A stretch of DNA of 64,000 bases, taken from contig JAOEVD010000010.1 of assembly GCA_028383305.1 (NCBI GenBank), forward strand, positions 1 through 64,000, read 5' to 3'. Below the pieces are notes generated by a model. That model was not told the origin of the DNA, searched no databases, and saw nothing but the letters and a program-made list of their open reading frames with translations. Below are positions 54,029-62,831 of this stretch, one piece after another. The position numbers and the translations under genes are program-made. The stretch comes from Candidatus Puniceispirillum sp. Lineage in GTDB: Bacteria > Pseudomonadota > Alphaproteobacteria > Puniceispirillales > Puniceispirillaceae. Position 1 is the stretch's first letter. Each line of letters starts with the position of its first letter.

Positions 54029-56184
54029 TGCCGCATTTTCCCGATTTTACCAAGATTGATTTGCCGCCATCGCACGAGATGCGCGTGCAAACGGGTGCGT
54101 TGCCCGCAACGCCGGAAAATGCCGAACAGATTGCGATTCCCGCCCTTGCCGTAGGCCATGCCGACCAGCAGGAATTTGCTGCCAATAGCCAGCCCGGATT
54201 TGCGCCGTTTTTGCGCGGCCCCTATCCAAGCATGTATGCCACGCGCCCTTGGACGATCCGGCAATATGCCGGCTTTTCGACAGCGCAGGAATCCAATCAT
54301 TTTTACCGCCGCAATTTGGCAGCTGGGCAAATGGGGCTGTCGGTGGCGTTCGATCTGCCAACGCATCGTGGTTATGATTCGGACAATCCGCTTGTGGCAG
54401 ATGATGTTGGCCTTGCCGGTGTTGCGATTGATTCAATTACCGATATGGCCGAATTGTTTGACGCGATTCCACTCGACCGGATGAGCGTGTCGATGACGAT
54501 GAATGGGGCGGTGCTTCCGGTACTTGCCTTATTTATTGTTGCGGCTGAGGAACAGGGCGTTCGCCCCGATCAATTGGCCGGTACAATCCAGAATGACGTG
54601 TTAAAAGAATTTATGGTGCGTAACACCTATATTTATCCGCCGGCGCCATCAATGCGGATCGTGTCGGATATTTTTGCCTATTGCGCTGCCGAAATGCCCA
54701 AATTCAATTTCATCTCGGTTTCGGGCTATCACATGCAAGAAGCCGGTGCTTCGGCTGATCTTGAACTTGCCTATACGCTTGCTGATGGGCTTGCCTATAT
54801 TCGGGCGGGTGTCGCTGCGGGGCTTGATGTTGATGATTTTGCGCCGCGCCTGTCGTTCTTTTTTGGCGCAAGCATGAATTTTTTCATGGAAGTGGCGAAA
54901 TTACGGGCGGCGCGTTTGTTATGGTCTGAATTGATGCAGCAGCATTTTGCCCCGAAAAACCCAAAATCTCTGATGCTTCGCACCCATTGCCAGACATCTG
55001 GCTGGTCACTTGCGGCACAAGATGTGTTCAATAATGTGCCGCGCACCTGTATCGAGGCGGCCGCGGCGGTTGCTGGCCATACGCAATCTTTGCACACAAA
55101 TTCGCTGGATGAGGCTTTGGGACTGCCAACTGATTATGCCGCTCGCATCGCCCGCAATACCCAGCTTCACCTTCAGCATGAAGGGAATATGGCGCATGTC
55201 ATTGATCCTTTTGGCGGCAGTTATCTGGTTGAAGATTTAACCCAACAGCTTGTCGATAAAGCGCGCCAGCATATTGCCGAGGCCGAATCGCTTGGCGGGA
55301 TGGCTGCAGCGATCGAGGCGGGCGTGCCAAAGCTGCGAATTGAAGAGGTGGCAACGGCAACGCAAGCGCGGATTGATTCGGGCAGCCAAACAATTGTTGG
55401 GGTGAATAAATATCAGCCGCAAGATAGCGGTGAGTTAGAACAGGTTGAGGTTAGGCGGATTGACAATTCCGAAGTGCGAAGCCAGCAAATCGCACGGCTG
55501 AAAACGCTTCGCAAAACGCGCAATCAGGCGGCGGTTGATGCAGCGTTACAAGCCTTGCAACAGGCGGCTGCGGGCACTGAAAATCTGCTGCCTTTTGCCA
55601 TTGAAGCGGCGCGCCAGCGTGCCACAATTGGCGAAATGTCCGATGCGATGGCGCGTGAATTTGGCCGTCACCGCGCCACCATTCAAGGGGTGCGAGGTGT
55701 CTGGAAACAGCATATGCAAGCCAGCGCCGATATGGATGTGCTGAAAGATCGTGTCGATGAATTTAGCAAGGCGCTTGGCCGTGTGCCGCGTATTCTTGTT
55801 GCCAAGCTTGGCCAAGATGGTCACGACCGTGGGCAAAAAGTCATTGCCTCGGCCTTTGCCGATCTGGGATTTGATGTTGTTACTGGCCCATTATTCCAGA
55901 CGCCTGACGAGGTGTATGACCTTGCCATAAGCCATGATGTTGACGCGGTTGGTGTTTCCACGCTTGCTGCGGCGCATTTAAGTCAAGTGCCCCAGCTTCG
56001 CAAAAAGCTGGATACAGGGGCTGGCCGTCATATCGAACTTGTCGTTGGCGGGGTTATTCCACCAGGTGACATTCCGATTCTTGAGCGTGACGGTGCCGCT
56101 GCGGTATTTCTTCCCGGTACAAAATCAACCGATGCGGCAATGCGACTTCTTGACCTTCTGGCGCGGCGGCGGAATATAAGTTAA
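54028..56184 (+). CDS. mutB: Methylmalonyl-CoA mutase large, B12-binding subunit
   Basis: 718-residue adenosylcobalamin enzyme interconverting methylmalonyl-CoA and succinyl-CoA. The barrel has [17 protein letters not shown] with the substrate Tyr/His residues, and MTMNGAVLP. The C-terminal domain starts near residue 590 with [14 protein letters not shown], where DxHxxG holds the cobalt-ligating His. It would complete propionyl-CoA use after acuI. Neither the epimerase nor the MeaB chaperone gene is next to it. Confidence 0.95.
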   Translation: MPHFPDFTKIDLPPSHEMRVQTGALPATPENAEQIAIPALAVGHADQQEFAANSQPGFAPFLRGPYPSMYATRPWTIRQYAGFSTAQESNHFYRRNLAAGQMGLSVAFDLPTHRGYDSDNPLVADDVGLAGVAIDSITDMAELFDAIPLDRMSVSMTMNGAVLPVLALFIVAAEEQGVRPDQLAGTIQNDVLKEFMVRNTYIYPPAPSMRIVSDIFAYCAAEMPKFNFISVSGYHMQEAGASADLELAYTLADGLAYIRAGVAAGLDVDDFAPRLSFFFGASMNFFMEVAKLRAARLLWSELMQQHFAPKNPKSLMLRTHCQTSGWSLAAQDVFNNVPRTCIEAAAAVAGHTQSLHTNSLDEALGLPTDYAARIARNTQLHLQHEGNMAHVIDPFGGSYLVEDLTQQLVDKARQHIAEAESLGGMAAAIEAGVPKLRIEEVATATQARIDSGSQTIVGVNKYQPQDSGELEQVEVRRIDNSEVRSQQIARLKTLRKTRNQAAVDAALQALQQAAAGTENLLPFAIEAARQRATIGEMSDAMAREFGRHRATIQGVRGVWKQHMQASADMDVLKDRVDEFSKALGRVPRILVAKLGQDGHDRGQKVIASAFADLGFDVVTGPLFQTPDEVYDLAISHDVDAVGVSTLAAAHLSQVPQLRKKLDTGAGRHIELVVGGVIPPGDIPILERDGAAAVFLPGTKSTDAAMRLLDLLARRRNIS

Positions 56185-56258
56185 CCCTCTAGTTGGCAGA
56201 GCCAATGATGTTTAGGGTGGCTATGACTGCTGATGGCCTGTTTTGAAATCTGTACGCG

Positions 56259-56288
56259 CAATGACTCAAATTGCAATGAATCAAATTG
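56259..56288 (+). repeat. Tandem 15-base repeat upstream of sufE
   Basis: CAATGACTCAAATTG (56259-56273) is followed directly by CAATGAATCAAATTG (56274-56288), 14 of 15 bases identical. It ends 15 bases before the sufE ATG at 56304. It could be a duplicated regulator site or a slippage product. Confidence 0.55.
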
Positions 56289-56303
56289 AAAGTGGATCTG
56301 ATC

Positions 56304-56720
56304 ATGTTGACCAATAATGCCAGCGCCGAAGCCGAAGCGATTGCTGATGAATTTGGCTTTTTTGACGATTGGGAAGATCGCTATCAAATGCTGATTGATC
56401 AGGGTCGGAAATTGGCGCCTTTGCCCGAAAAGTATCGGCATGATGATTTTCGGCTTCGCGGTTGCCAATCGGTTGTCTATTTTGCGGCCGTACGTGATGA
56501 AGCGGATAAAATAACCTTTATGGCGCAATCAGATGCGGCCATTGTTCAGGGGCTTGTTGCATTGCTTTTGCGCGTTTATTCGGGCCGAACTGCCAAAGAG
56601 ATTCGTGAGACTGAGCCTGAATTTCTAACCAAGATCGGTCTTGATTCGCATTTATCGGCAACGCGGAAAAACGGTCTTGCCAGCATGCTAAATGCGATTA
56701 AATCAGCAGCGGCTGAATAA
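56304..56720 (+). CDS. sufE: SufE family Fe-S cluster assembly protein
   Basis: 138-residue sulfur acceptor that takes persulfide from a SufS-type cysteine desulfurase and passes it to SufB. The acceptor cysteine is C54 in LRGCQSVVY. The N-terminal part (DWEDRYQMLIDQGRKLAPLP) and the C-terminal GRTAKEIRE plus LSATRKNGLASM are typical. A TTG at 56286 is in frame, but the ATG at 56304 is more likely. No other suf genes are in the window. Confidence 0.9.
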   Translation: MLTNNASAEAEAIADEFGFFDDWEDRYQMLIDQGRKLAPLPEKYRHDDFRLRGCQSVVYFAAVRDEADKITFMAQSDAAIVQGLVALLLRVYSGRTAKEIRETEPEFLTKIGLDSHLSATRKNGLASMLNAIKSAAAE

Positions 56721-56743
56721 TTGCATCGGCAAAATGGGCCGGT

Positions 56744-57733
56744 TTATTCGGGGCTGCGTTCGGCGCGTGGTGTCCGCCCATAGCATTCGCGGTAACATTT
56801 CGAAAAATGTGATGCAGAAACAAATCCGCAAGCCAAAGCCACCGATAGAATTGACATTGATGTTTGGCGCAATAGATGGCGCGCACGGGCAAGCCGCAAA
56901 TTCAGATAATAACGGGTTGGGGTGGTGTCCAGATATTTGCGGAACAATCTTTCGAGCTGGCGCGTTGACAGGTTGGTCTTGCGGGCAATATTGGTTTGCG
57001 CCAATGGTTCTTCCAGATTGTCTTCCATGGTTTTGACAACCGCCAGCAATTTGGGGTGACTAACCCCAAGGCGGGCGCGAAGCTCCATACGCTGCCGATC
57101 GGTTGGTTCGCGGATTCGGTCATGGATAAACTGGTCAGAAACTTCGGCTGCCAAGGCTGATCCATGCGTTTGCGTAATTAGATTCAGCATCATATCAAGC
57201 GATGCGGTACCGCCTGAGCAGGTGACGCGGTTGCCGTCAATTTCAAACAGGTCATTGGTGATATCAAGATGCGGAAATTCTTCGGCAAGCCCATCGATAT
57301 TTTCCCAATGGATCGTACAACGCCGCCTATCAAGAAGACCGGCAGCGGCCATCACATAGGTGCCGGTACAAATCGCACCAATGATCGCGCCATTGCGATC
57401 AAGGCGGCGGATCAGATTCAAAATTGATTTATTGGTGTTTTTGCGCACCCTGACACCCGAGCAAACAAAAACCATGCGGCAGCTTTGCAATGCTTCGATT
57501 TCGGTAGCGGTTTGTAAGGTCATGCCGTTGCTGGCGGTGCTGGCATTGCCATCGGTGCTGGCCACAACCCACTCAAACAATGTCTGATTCGATTGGCGAT
57601 TGGCGGCGCGAAGCGGCTCGATTGCCGATGCAAAGGCAATCATTGAAAATTCATTTAAAAGAAGAAATCCAATTTTTTGCGGCTCCGCATTATTGTCGGC
57701 GCGAAGCAAGGATTTAATCGTGTTTTCACCCAT
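56744..57733 (-). CDS. GlxA family (GbdR/CdhR-like) transcriptional regulator
   Basis: 329 residues: an N-terminal DJ-1/PfpI-type domain (IGFLLLNEFSMIAFASAIEP, then GAICTGTYVMAAAGLL with the nucleophile-elbow Cys) and a C-terminal AraC DNA-binding domain with two helix-turn-helices (NLSTRQLERLFRKYLDTTP and SVALACGFVSASHFSKCYRE). Relatives control choline, betaine and carnitine catabolism. A betB gene lies 5 kb downstream in the window, so betaine sensing is plausible. The ATG at 57733 follows GGAAAAG. Confidence 0.85.
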   Translation of the reverse strand: MGENTIKSLLRADNNAEPQKIGFLLLNEFSMIAFASAIEPLRAANRQSNQTLFEWVVASTDGNASTASNGMTLQTATEIEALQSCRMVFVCSGVRVRKNTNKSILNLIRRLDRNGAIIGAICTGTYVMAAAGLLDRRRCTIHWENIDGLAEEFPHLDITNDLFEIDGNRVTCSGGTASLDMMLNLITQTHGSALAAEVSDQFIHDRIREPTDRQRMELRARLGVSHPKLLAVVKTMEDNLEEPLAQTNIARKTNLSTRQLERLFRKYLDTTPTRYYLNLRLARARHLLRQTSMSILSVALACGFVSASHFSKCYRECYGRTPRAERSPE

Positions 57734-57992
57734 ATGGTATCTTTTCCACAATGGGCATCTTATCAGCCCATCACCCCAATTAAAATGCCGCATCCGCCAG
57801 CCGGTTTCATGCCGGCAATTTATCTAACTTCTCATTACGCTGCAAATTGTCGGAATTGAAACAAAATATTTCTTTTTGAAGTTTTTTTAATGGATTGGCA
57901 TCGTGGTTTGGCCAATTTCATACAATTTTGCAAGGTGGGTTTGGCAATCAAATCTATTCCTGCGACCAAAACTTTGCTATGCAGCGATCATT

Positions 57993-58820
57993 ATGAGCCA
58001 ATATCCCGTTCCCATTCCCGACATGATCACCAGCGCCGCAAATGACGAGGTGAAACGGCTTCGTGCGCTTCACGAACGTAAATTTCGCAAACAGACGGGT
58101 TGGTTTCTGGCTGAAGGGGCGCGCATTTGCCATGAGGCGGTTGCGCTTGGTTGGGCGATGCACCGTTTGGCATTTGTTGCTGGCCGTGAAGATGATCGGC
58201 AGGTCAGAACTTTACTATCTGGCCTTGTCGAGTCAAAGGGGCGCGCCTTGCCGATGACCGAATCGCTGTTGCAGCGGATCAGCCGGAAAGATAACCCGCA
58301 AATGGTGCTTGGTGCTTTTGGCCAGCGCTGGGATGATCTGGATCAAGTTGGCCGAACGCCAGACGAATGCTGGGTTGCGCTTGATCGGGTTCGTGATCCG
58401 GGCAATCTTGGCACGGTTATGCGCACGGCTGATGCGGTTGGTGCCAAGGGGCTGATTCTAGTTGGTGATTGCACTGACCCCTATTCGGTTGAGGCGGTGC
58501 GCGCATCAATGGGGGCGGTTTTCAATGTACGGATCATTGCCTGTAGTGAGGTTGAATTTTTAAAATTCACTGCTGGCTGGCCAGGTCATGTTATCGGCAC
58601 GGCACTTCCGGCAGCGGTTGATTATCGCACCGCTGATTACGCCGGATCACTGATCATGTTGATGGGGAATGAACAGGCTGGGCTAACCCCCAATTTGATG
58701 AAGGCTTGTACGCAATTGATCAAGATTCCGATGCTAGGACGGTCTGACTCGCTAAATCTTGCGGTGGCTACAGGTGTTGCGCTTTATGAGGCGCTTGCCA
58801 AACGTGGTCAAAGTAACTAG
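57993..58820 (+). CDS. TrmH/SpoU family RNA 2'-O-methyltransferase
   Basis: 275 residues. An N-terminal RNA substrate-binding domain (TGWFLAEGARICHEA) precedes the knotted SPOUT domain with motifs DRVRDPGNLGTVMRTADAVG, MLMGNEQAGL and SDSLNLAVATGVALYEA. The target 2'-hydroxyl, in rRNA or tRNA, cannot be named. A GTG at 57903 is in frame but lies in AT-rich leader; the ATG at 57993 is preferred though its ribosome site is poor. Confidence 0.88.
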   Translation: MSQYPVPIPDMITSAANDEVKRLRALHERKFRKQTGWFLAEGARICHEAVALGWAMHRLAFVAGREDDRQVRTLLSGLVESKGRALPMTESLLQRISRKDNPQMVLGAFGQRWDDLDQVGRTPDECWVALDRVRDPGNLGTVMRTADAVGAKGLILVGDCTDPYSVEAVRASMGAVFNVRIIACSEVEFLKFTAGWPGHVIGTALPAAVDYRTADYAGSLIMLMGNEQAGLTPNLMKACTQLIKIPMLGRSDSLNLAVATGVALYEALAKRGQSN

Positions 58821-58858
58821 CGGCCAAACCCCATTTACACGCTAGGCTATTATGGAAG

Positions 58859-59797
58859 CTAGGCGGCGATGTCCGAACACCAGCGGGCAAAATTGGCCTG
58901 TGCCACATAGCGTGATAAATCGGCCTTGCCAGATTTCAGCGGCGCTTCTTGGATCGCCAATTCGCCTGATTCAAGACAGCCACCTTGATTGTCAAAAAGA
59001 TCGGCAAGCGCATAATGCGCCGCAAGTGAAGAGGCGCGAATGGCATAGATGGTCAAAACCATAAGTAGCGCATCTTCGGATAAAAGCTGGCGGCATTTTT
59101 GCAGCAATGGGGTCAAATCATCTTCGATGCGCCAAAATTCGCCTTTTGGCCCACGCCCATATTTTGGTGGGTCAAGAATAATGCCATCATAGCTTTTCTG
59201 GCGGCGCAATTCGCGATTGACAAAGCCGGTTGCATCATCGGTGATAAACCGGATTGGTGCCGATTGCATGCCACATAGATCACGATTTTCAAAGGCCTGC
59301 GCCACGGCTTTTTTGCTAGCATCAAGATGCGTGACTTCGGCACCTGCGGCGGCGGCGTGAAGGCTGGCAAGACCGGAATAGGCAAATAGATTCAAAATGC
59401 GTGGCGGGCGTTTATGCGTTTGGATAAAAGCCTTAATTGCCGCAGCGCACCAATCCCAATGCGCCGCCTGTTCGGGAAAAAATCCCAAATGACGAAAGGG
59501 TGTCGGCCGCGCCAGAAAGCGCAATGATTGATAACCAAGTTGCCAGCTTGGCGGCAATCCACATGAAAGCTGCCAGCCGCCACCTTCACCATCATCCTGT
59601 TCATTCTTGCCGGGGACAAAAACGCCATCAGCAACCCAATCATCTTCGCCAAGTCGTGGTTGCCACATGGCCTGTGGTTCCGGGCGAATGAAACGATGCT
59701 GGCCAAACCGTTCGAATTTCCGCAAATTGCCGCTATCCAGCAATTCGTAATCCTCCCAGTTCGGGCTTGTAATCAAAGATAATTGATGCTTTTTCAT
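58859..59797 (-). CDS. Class I SAM-dependent RNA methyltransferase (RlmI/RlmK-like)
   Basis: 312 residues. The C-terminal Rossmann methyltransferase begins near residue 130: ILNLFAYSGLASLHAAAAG for SAM motif I, VTHLDASKKAV for the ribose-binding acid, and LDPPKYGRGP as the catalytic motif IV of RNA methyltransferases. A separate N-terminal segment of about 110 residues precedes it. 23S rRNA is the likely substrate by family. It converges with the SpoU-family gene 38 bases away. Confidence 0.83.
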   Translation of the reverse strand: MKKHQLSLITSPNWEDYELLDSGNLRKFERFGQHRFIRPEPQAMWQPRLGEDDWVADGVFVPGKNEQDDGEGGGWQLSCGLPPSWQLGYQSLRFLARPTPFRHLGFFPEQAAHWDWCAAAIKAFIQTHKRPPRILNLFAYSGLASLHAAAAGAEVTHLDASKKAVAQAFENRDLCGMQSAPIRFITDDATGFVNRELRRQKSYDGIILDPPKYGRGPKGEFWRIEDDLTPLLQKCRQLLSEDALLMVLTIYAIRASSLAAHYALADLFDNQGGCLESGELAIQEAPLKSGKADLSRYVAQANFARWCSDIAA

Positions 59798-60075
59798 GCG
59801 GGCGATATTGCCGATAGACGATCAAGATTGCAACCGATCAATCAGCGTGTGCTTGGTGCCGTTTTTGTCATATTTATTATGGTCATCACCAATATTTTTG
59901 GCACTAGAGAAAAATTTTAAAAAATTGAGATGATTTGGCAAAATTTGTCGTGATTTTGAGAAAATGAAATGAATAAAGCAAAATATTTTGGAAAAGCTTT
60001 TATTTTTCGGAAAAATCACTACTCTCGGCACGGTAAATGCCCCCTTTAGGTCTGGCTGCCGCTTTTGAGGCTGTC
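59798..60075. other. AT-rich gap upstream of the Lrp-family gene
   Basis: 278 bases with a strikingly AT-rich core (about 59860-60020) containing several AAAATTT and AATATTTTGG motifs, resembling the sites Lrp proteins bind. No terminator, RNA gene or convincing open frame is seen. It probably holds the divergent promoters of the methyltransferase and the Lrp regulator. Confidence 0.4.
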
Positions 60076-60561
60076 ATGGAGATGAAAGCAGAACATGCCA
60101 TGGATCAGATAGACAAACAGATTCTTGCTCAATTACAGGTCAATGCCGCCCAGCCGGTTGCCGATATCGCGCGCAAAGTCGGGCTGTCGGTAACGCCGTG
60201 CTGGCGCCGGATTCAACGGATGGAAGAGACCGGTTTGATCCGCAAACGCGTTGCCTTGCTTGACCCACAGAAAATTGGTGTTGGCATGTCGGTATTTGTC
60301 GCCGTCCGCACGGATCAGCATAATGCCGAATGGTTGCAGGATTTTGCCAGTATGGTTGCCGATATGCCGGAAGTTGTCGAATTTTACCGGATGAGTGGCG
60401 AGGTCGATTATTTGCTTCGGGTTGTGGTTCCGGATATGGCGACCTATGACACTTTTTATCGCAAGCTGATTGCCAATGTGCAGCTAACCGATGTCAGCTC
60501 TTCATTTGCGATGGAAGAAATCAAATATACAACGGCGCTGCCGCTTCCCGAGATTAATTAG
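60076..60561 (+). CDS. Lrp/AsnC family transcriptional regulator
   Basis: 161 residues. Helix-turn-helix IARKVGLSVTPCWRRIQRME near residue 35 and an RAM ligand/dimer domain (VAVRTDQHNAEWLQDFASMV, then YRMSGEVDYLLRVVVPDM). The ATG at 60076 has GAGG at six bases and is preferred among four in-frame candidates. The likely effector is an amino acid. It overlaps the convergent glycosyltransferase gene by eight bases. Confidence 0.88.
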   Translation: MEMKAEHAMDQIDKQILAQLQVNAAQPVADIARKVGLSVTPCWRRIQRMEETGLIRKRVALLDPQKIGVGMSVFVAVRTDQHNAEWLQDFASMVADMPEVVEFYRMSGEVDYLLRVVVPDMATYDTFYRKLIANVQLTDVSSSFAMEEIKYTTALPLPEIN

Positions 60562-61636
60562 GCTTGTCGGTGCTGGCTACTTTGTCCTTGGCGTATCGCT
60601 TGATCATGTCACTGTAGGATTCTATCAGGGTCGCAATGACTGAATCCCGGCTGAACAGCTTTTCATAGGTTTCCTGCCCGCCTTTAACGAGCTTGGCGCG
60701 AAGGGGCTTGTCGTTCAGCGCACGGTCAAGGGCTGTTACCAGCCCGTCACAATCGTCAATTTCGACAAGCAAGCCATCTCGTTCATCATGGACATAATGT
60801 TTGGCACCCGCGGCCTTGGTGGCAACAAGCGGAACATTGGCAAACCATGATTCGGCAATGACAATCCCGAAAGGTTCATAACGCGATGGCAAAACACACA
60901 CATCGGCAATGCCTAAAAGCCCCAGCCGGTCGGTACACCATCCGGCAAAAATGACCCGATGTTCCAGATTTAAAGCCTTTGCTTGCGCTTTATATGTGTC
61001 GATCTCGGGACCGTCTCCGGCAAGTAGGAAGACCACCTCATCATCCATTTTTGCCGCCGCGTCGATCAAAAGATCAACCCCTTTTTTCCAATGCATTCGC
61101 GACAGTAATAAAACAACTTTTGACGCTTCGGAAATGCCATAGTCCGATTTTTTAATTTCGCCCATTGGTTCCAATGTGCCAAAGACATGCCCAACATAGG
61201 CCTTGTCTGGCTGGTTGGTAGCAGCGGCGATATGCGCGACAATATCTTTGGTGACGCCCATATAAAAATCGCAGGATTGGTAATTTTTCAAATCATAATA
61301 GCCGCCAAACCAGCCAAGCACAGGCATTTGGGTTTGTTTTGGCGTAAAGCTGGCCGCACGATTCATCCAAGAATGCACCAGATCGGGTTTTTCACGCTTT
61401 ATGATGGCGTTGATTTTAGCCTTTTGAACCCATTTCAACATCGGGTGAAAGCTCAAAAAATGATGCTCAAGATTGCAATCTTCCACCAATTTCAAAAAGG
61501 CCGGATGCGGGCGGCAAATCATAATTTGTTCAATGCCAGCAGCGGCAAGTGCGCGGATCGTATCAACCGCACAGGATTCGGCGCCACCCTGTTTTGCCCC
61601 AGCAATGATATGAAGAATTTTCATGGATTGCGCCAT
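60554..61636 (-). CDS. Glycosyltransferase family 4 protein
   Basis: 360-residue GT-B enzyme. The N-terminal loop IIAGAKQGGAESCAV binds acceptor and diphosphate. The C-terminal donor domain has VLLLSRMHWKKGVDLLIDA and the E-x7-E motif EPFGIVIAE. It probably adds a sugar to an envelope or capsular polysaccharide. The adjacent nucleotide-sugar dehydratase gene on the same strand supports that. The start may be here or at the ATG four codons later. Confidence 0.86.
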   Translation of the reverse strand: MAQSMKILHIIAGAKQGGAESCAVDTIRALAAAGIEQIMICRPHPAFLKLVEDCNLEHHFLSFHPMLKWVQKAKINAIIKREKPDLVHSWMNRAASFTPKQTQMPVLGWFGGYYDLKNYQSCDFYMGVTKDIVAHIAAATNQPDKAYVGHVFGTLEPMGEIKKSDYGISEASKVVLLLSRMHWKKGVDLLIDAAAKMDDEVVFLLAGDGPEIDTYKAQAKALNLEHRVIFAGWCTDRLGLLGIADVCVLPSRYEPFGIVIAESWFANVPLVATKAAGAKHYVHDERDGLLVEIDDCDGLVTALDRALNDKPLRAKLVKGGQETYEKLFSRDSVIATLIESYSDMIKRYAKDKVASTDKPN

Positions 61637-61747
61637 TATTTGCTTTTGGCCCGACAGTGGTTAATTTTGGTCTAGCGGTGGATCGGCTGCCCGTCACCGG
61701 CGCTGATACCGAACTTGTCCATGGGCAGATTCTTGGCCGCCAGCTGA

Positions 61748-62683
61748 TTATACCAGATCGCGAAAATGATTGAGATGCGTTCGATACCATTCAATTGTTT
61801 CAGGCAGGAAATCATCAAGATCGCGCGTTGGCTTCCAATCGAAATCGCGAAGCATATCCAGACTATCAGCAGGATAGATCGTATCATTAATCAGACGGTC
61901 TTTTTCAAATGAGATATAATCTTCGAGCTTTAGATAGCTGCCAATCTTCTTGGCAATCTCAAGGTTGGAAAACGACTGTTCATGGCCGATATGGTAAATA
62001 TGGCTTTTGGTGGCATGTTCCGCCAAAAGATAGATCGCCATCGCCGCATCCTTGACCCATAGATAGCGCCGGCGCGCCGACCCATCGCCATGCAGGGTGA
62101 ATTTCTGGTCAAGCAGGCCAAGAACCGAAAATCGGGGAATGATGTTATTGATGAACTGACCTGGGCCGGCAATATTGTTTGATCGCAGCGTCGTAATCGT
62201 TAATTCGGGGTGCATTTTTTGATAGGCGCTGACAATCATGTCGGCGGCGGCTTTGGATGCGCTATAGGGGTTTGCCGGATCAAGCAGGCGAACATCGACA
62301 ATTTCATCGGTTGACCCGTACACCTCATCAGTACTCATGACGATTAGTTTTTTCACACCTTTTTTGACGCAGGCGGCAAGCAGGCTATGAATGCCAACAA
62401 CATTGGAAATGGTTGTCGAAACAGGGTTTTTGAAGGACACATCAACATGCGATTGGGCGGCAAGATGAATGACCACATCATCAGGCAATAAGGCCTTTTC
62501 CATCAGTTGCGGGTCGCTGATATCCATGTAGAAATGTTGTGCGCCTTCATTCAGAAATGCGCTGTCGATCGCTTTCCGGTTGGTAATCTTATCGACAATT
62601 GCAACGTTTTTACCTTTGGACTGTAAAAGATTAACAACGTGAGCGCCGATAAAACCGCAGCCACCTGTCACAACATATCGCAT
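61748..62683 (-). CDS. Nucleotide-sugar 4,6-dehydratase/epimerase family protein
   Basis: 311-residue extended SDR. NAD site VTGGCGFIGAHVV at residue 5. MSTDEVYGSTDE carries the Thr-Asp-Glu triad typical of RmlB-type 4,6-dehydratases, and YSASKAAAD the YxxxK pair. The substrate is probably a dTDP-, CDP- or UDP-sugar. It is about 110 bases upstream of the glycosyltransferase gene on the same strand and likely supplies it. Confidence 0.86.
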   Translation of the reverse strand: MRYVVTGGCGFIGAHVVNLLQSKGKNVAIVDKITNRKAIDSAFLNEGAQHFYMDISDPQLMEKALLPDDVVIHLAAQSHVDVSFKNPVSTTISNVVGIHSLLAACVKKGVKKLIVMSTDEVYGSTDEIVDVRLLDPANPYSASKAAADMIVSAYQKMHPELTITTLRSNNIAGPGQFINNIIPRFSVLGLLDQKFTLHGDGSARRRYLWVKDAAMAIYLLAEHATKSHIYHIGHEQSFSNLEIAKKIGSYLKLEDYISFEKDRLINDTIYPADSLDMLRDFDWKPTRDLDDFLPETIEWYRTHLNHFRDLV

Positions 62684-62831
62684 TTTTTCTTACCCAAACT
62701 CTGTGATTTTCGAATGGAGAGACCATAAACATGTCTTGTTGATTTTGCCATTGAATATTTTGGCTGATCTTTGGTTAGCCATGGCGGATTGCATGATGTT
62801 GCAAATCATCCCGCCATCGCCCAAAACCGAT

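Noticed and set aside
54047-54436. Long open frames antisense to mutB and to other strong genes (for example 41556-41984, 53508-54366)
   Set aside because: They lie inside firmly identified genes, have arginine/histidine/proline-rich composition typical of antisense frames, and no ribosome sites or motifs.
59822-60031. 69-codon open frame in the AT-rich gap
   Set aside because: Composition is Lys/Phe/Ser-rich as expected from AT-rich non-coding DNA, and no ribosome site or family feature is seen.
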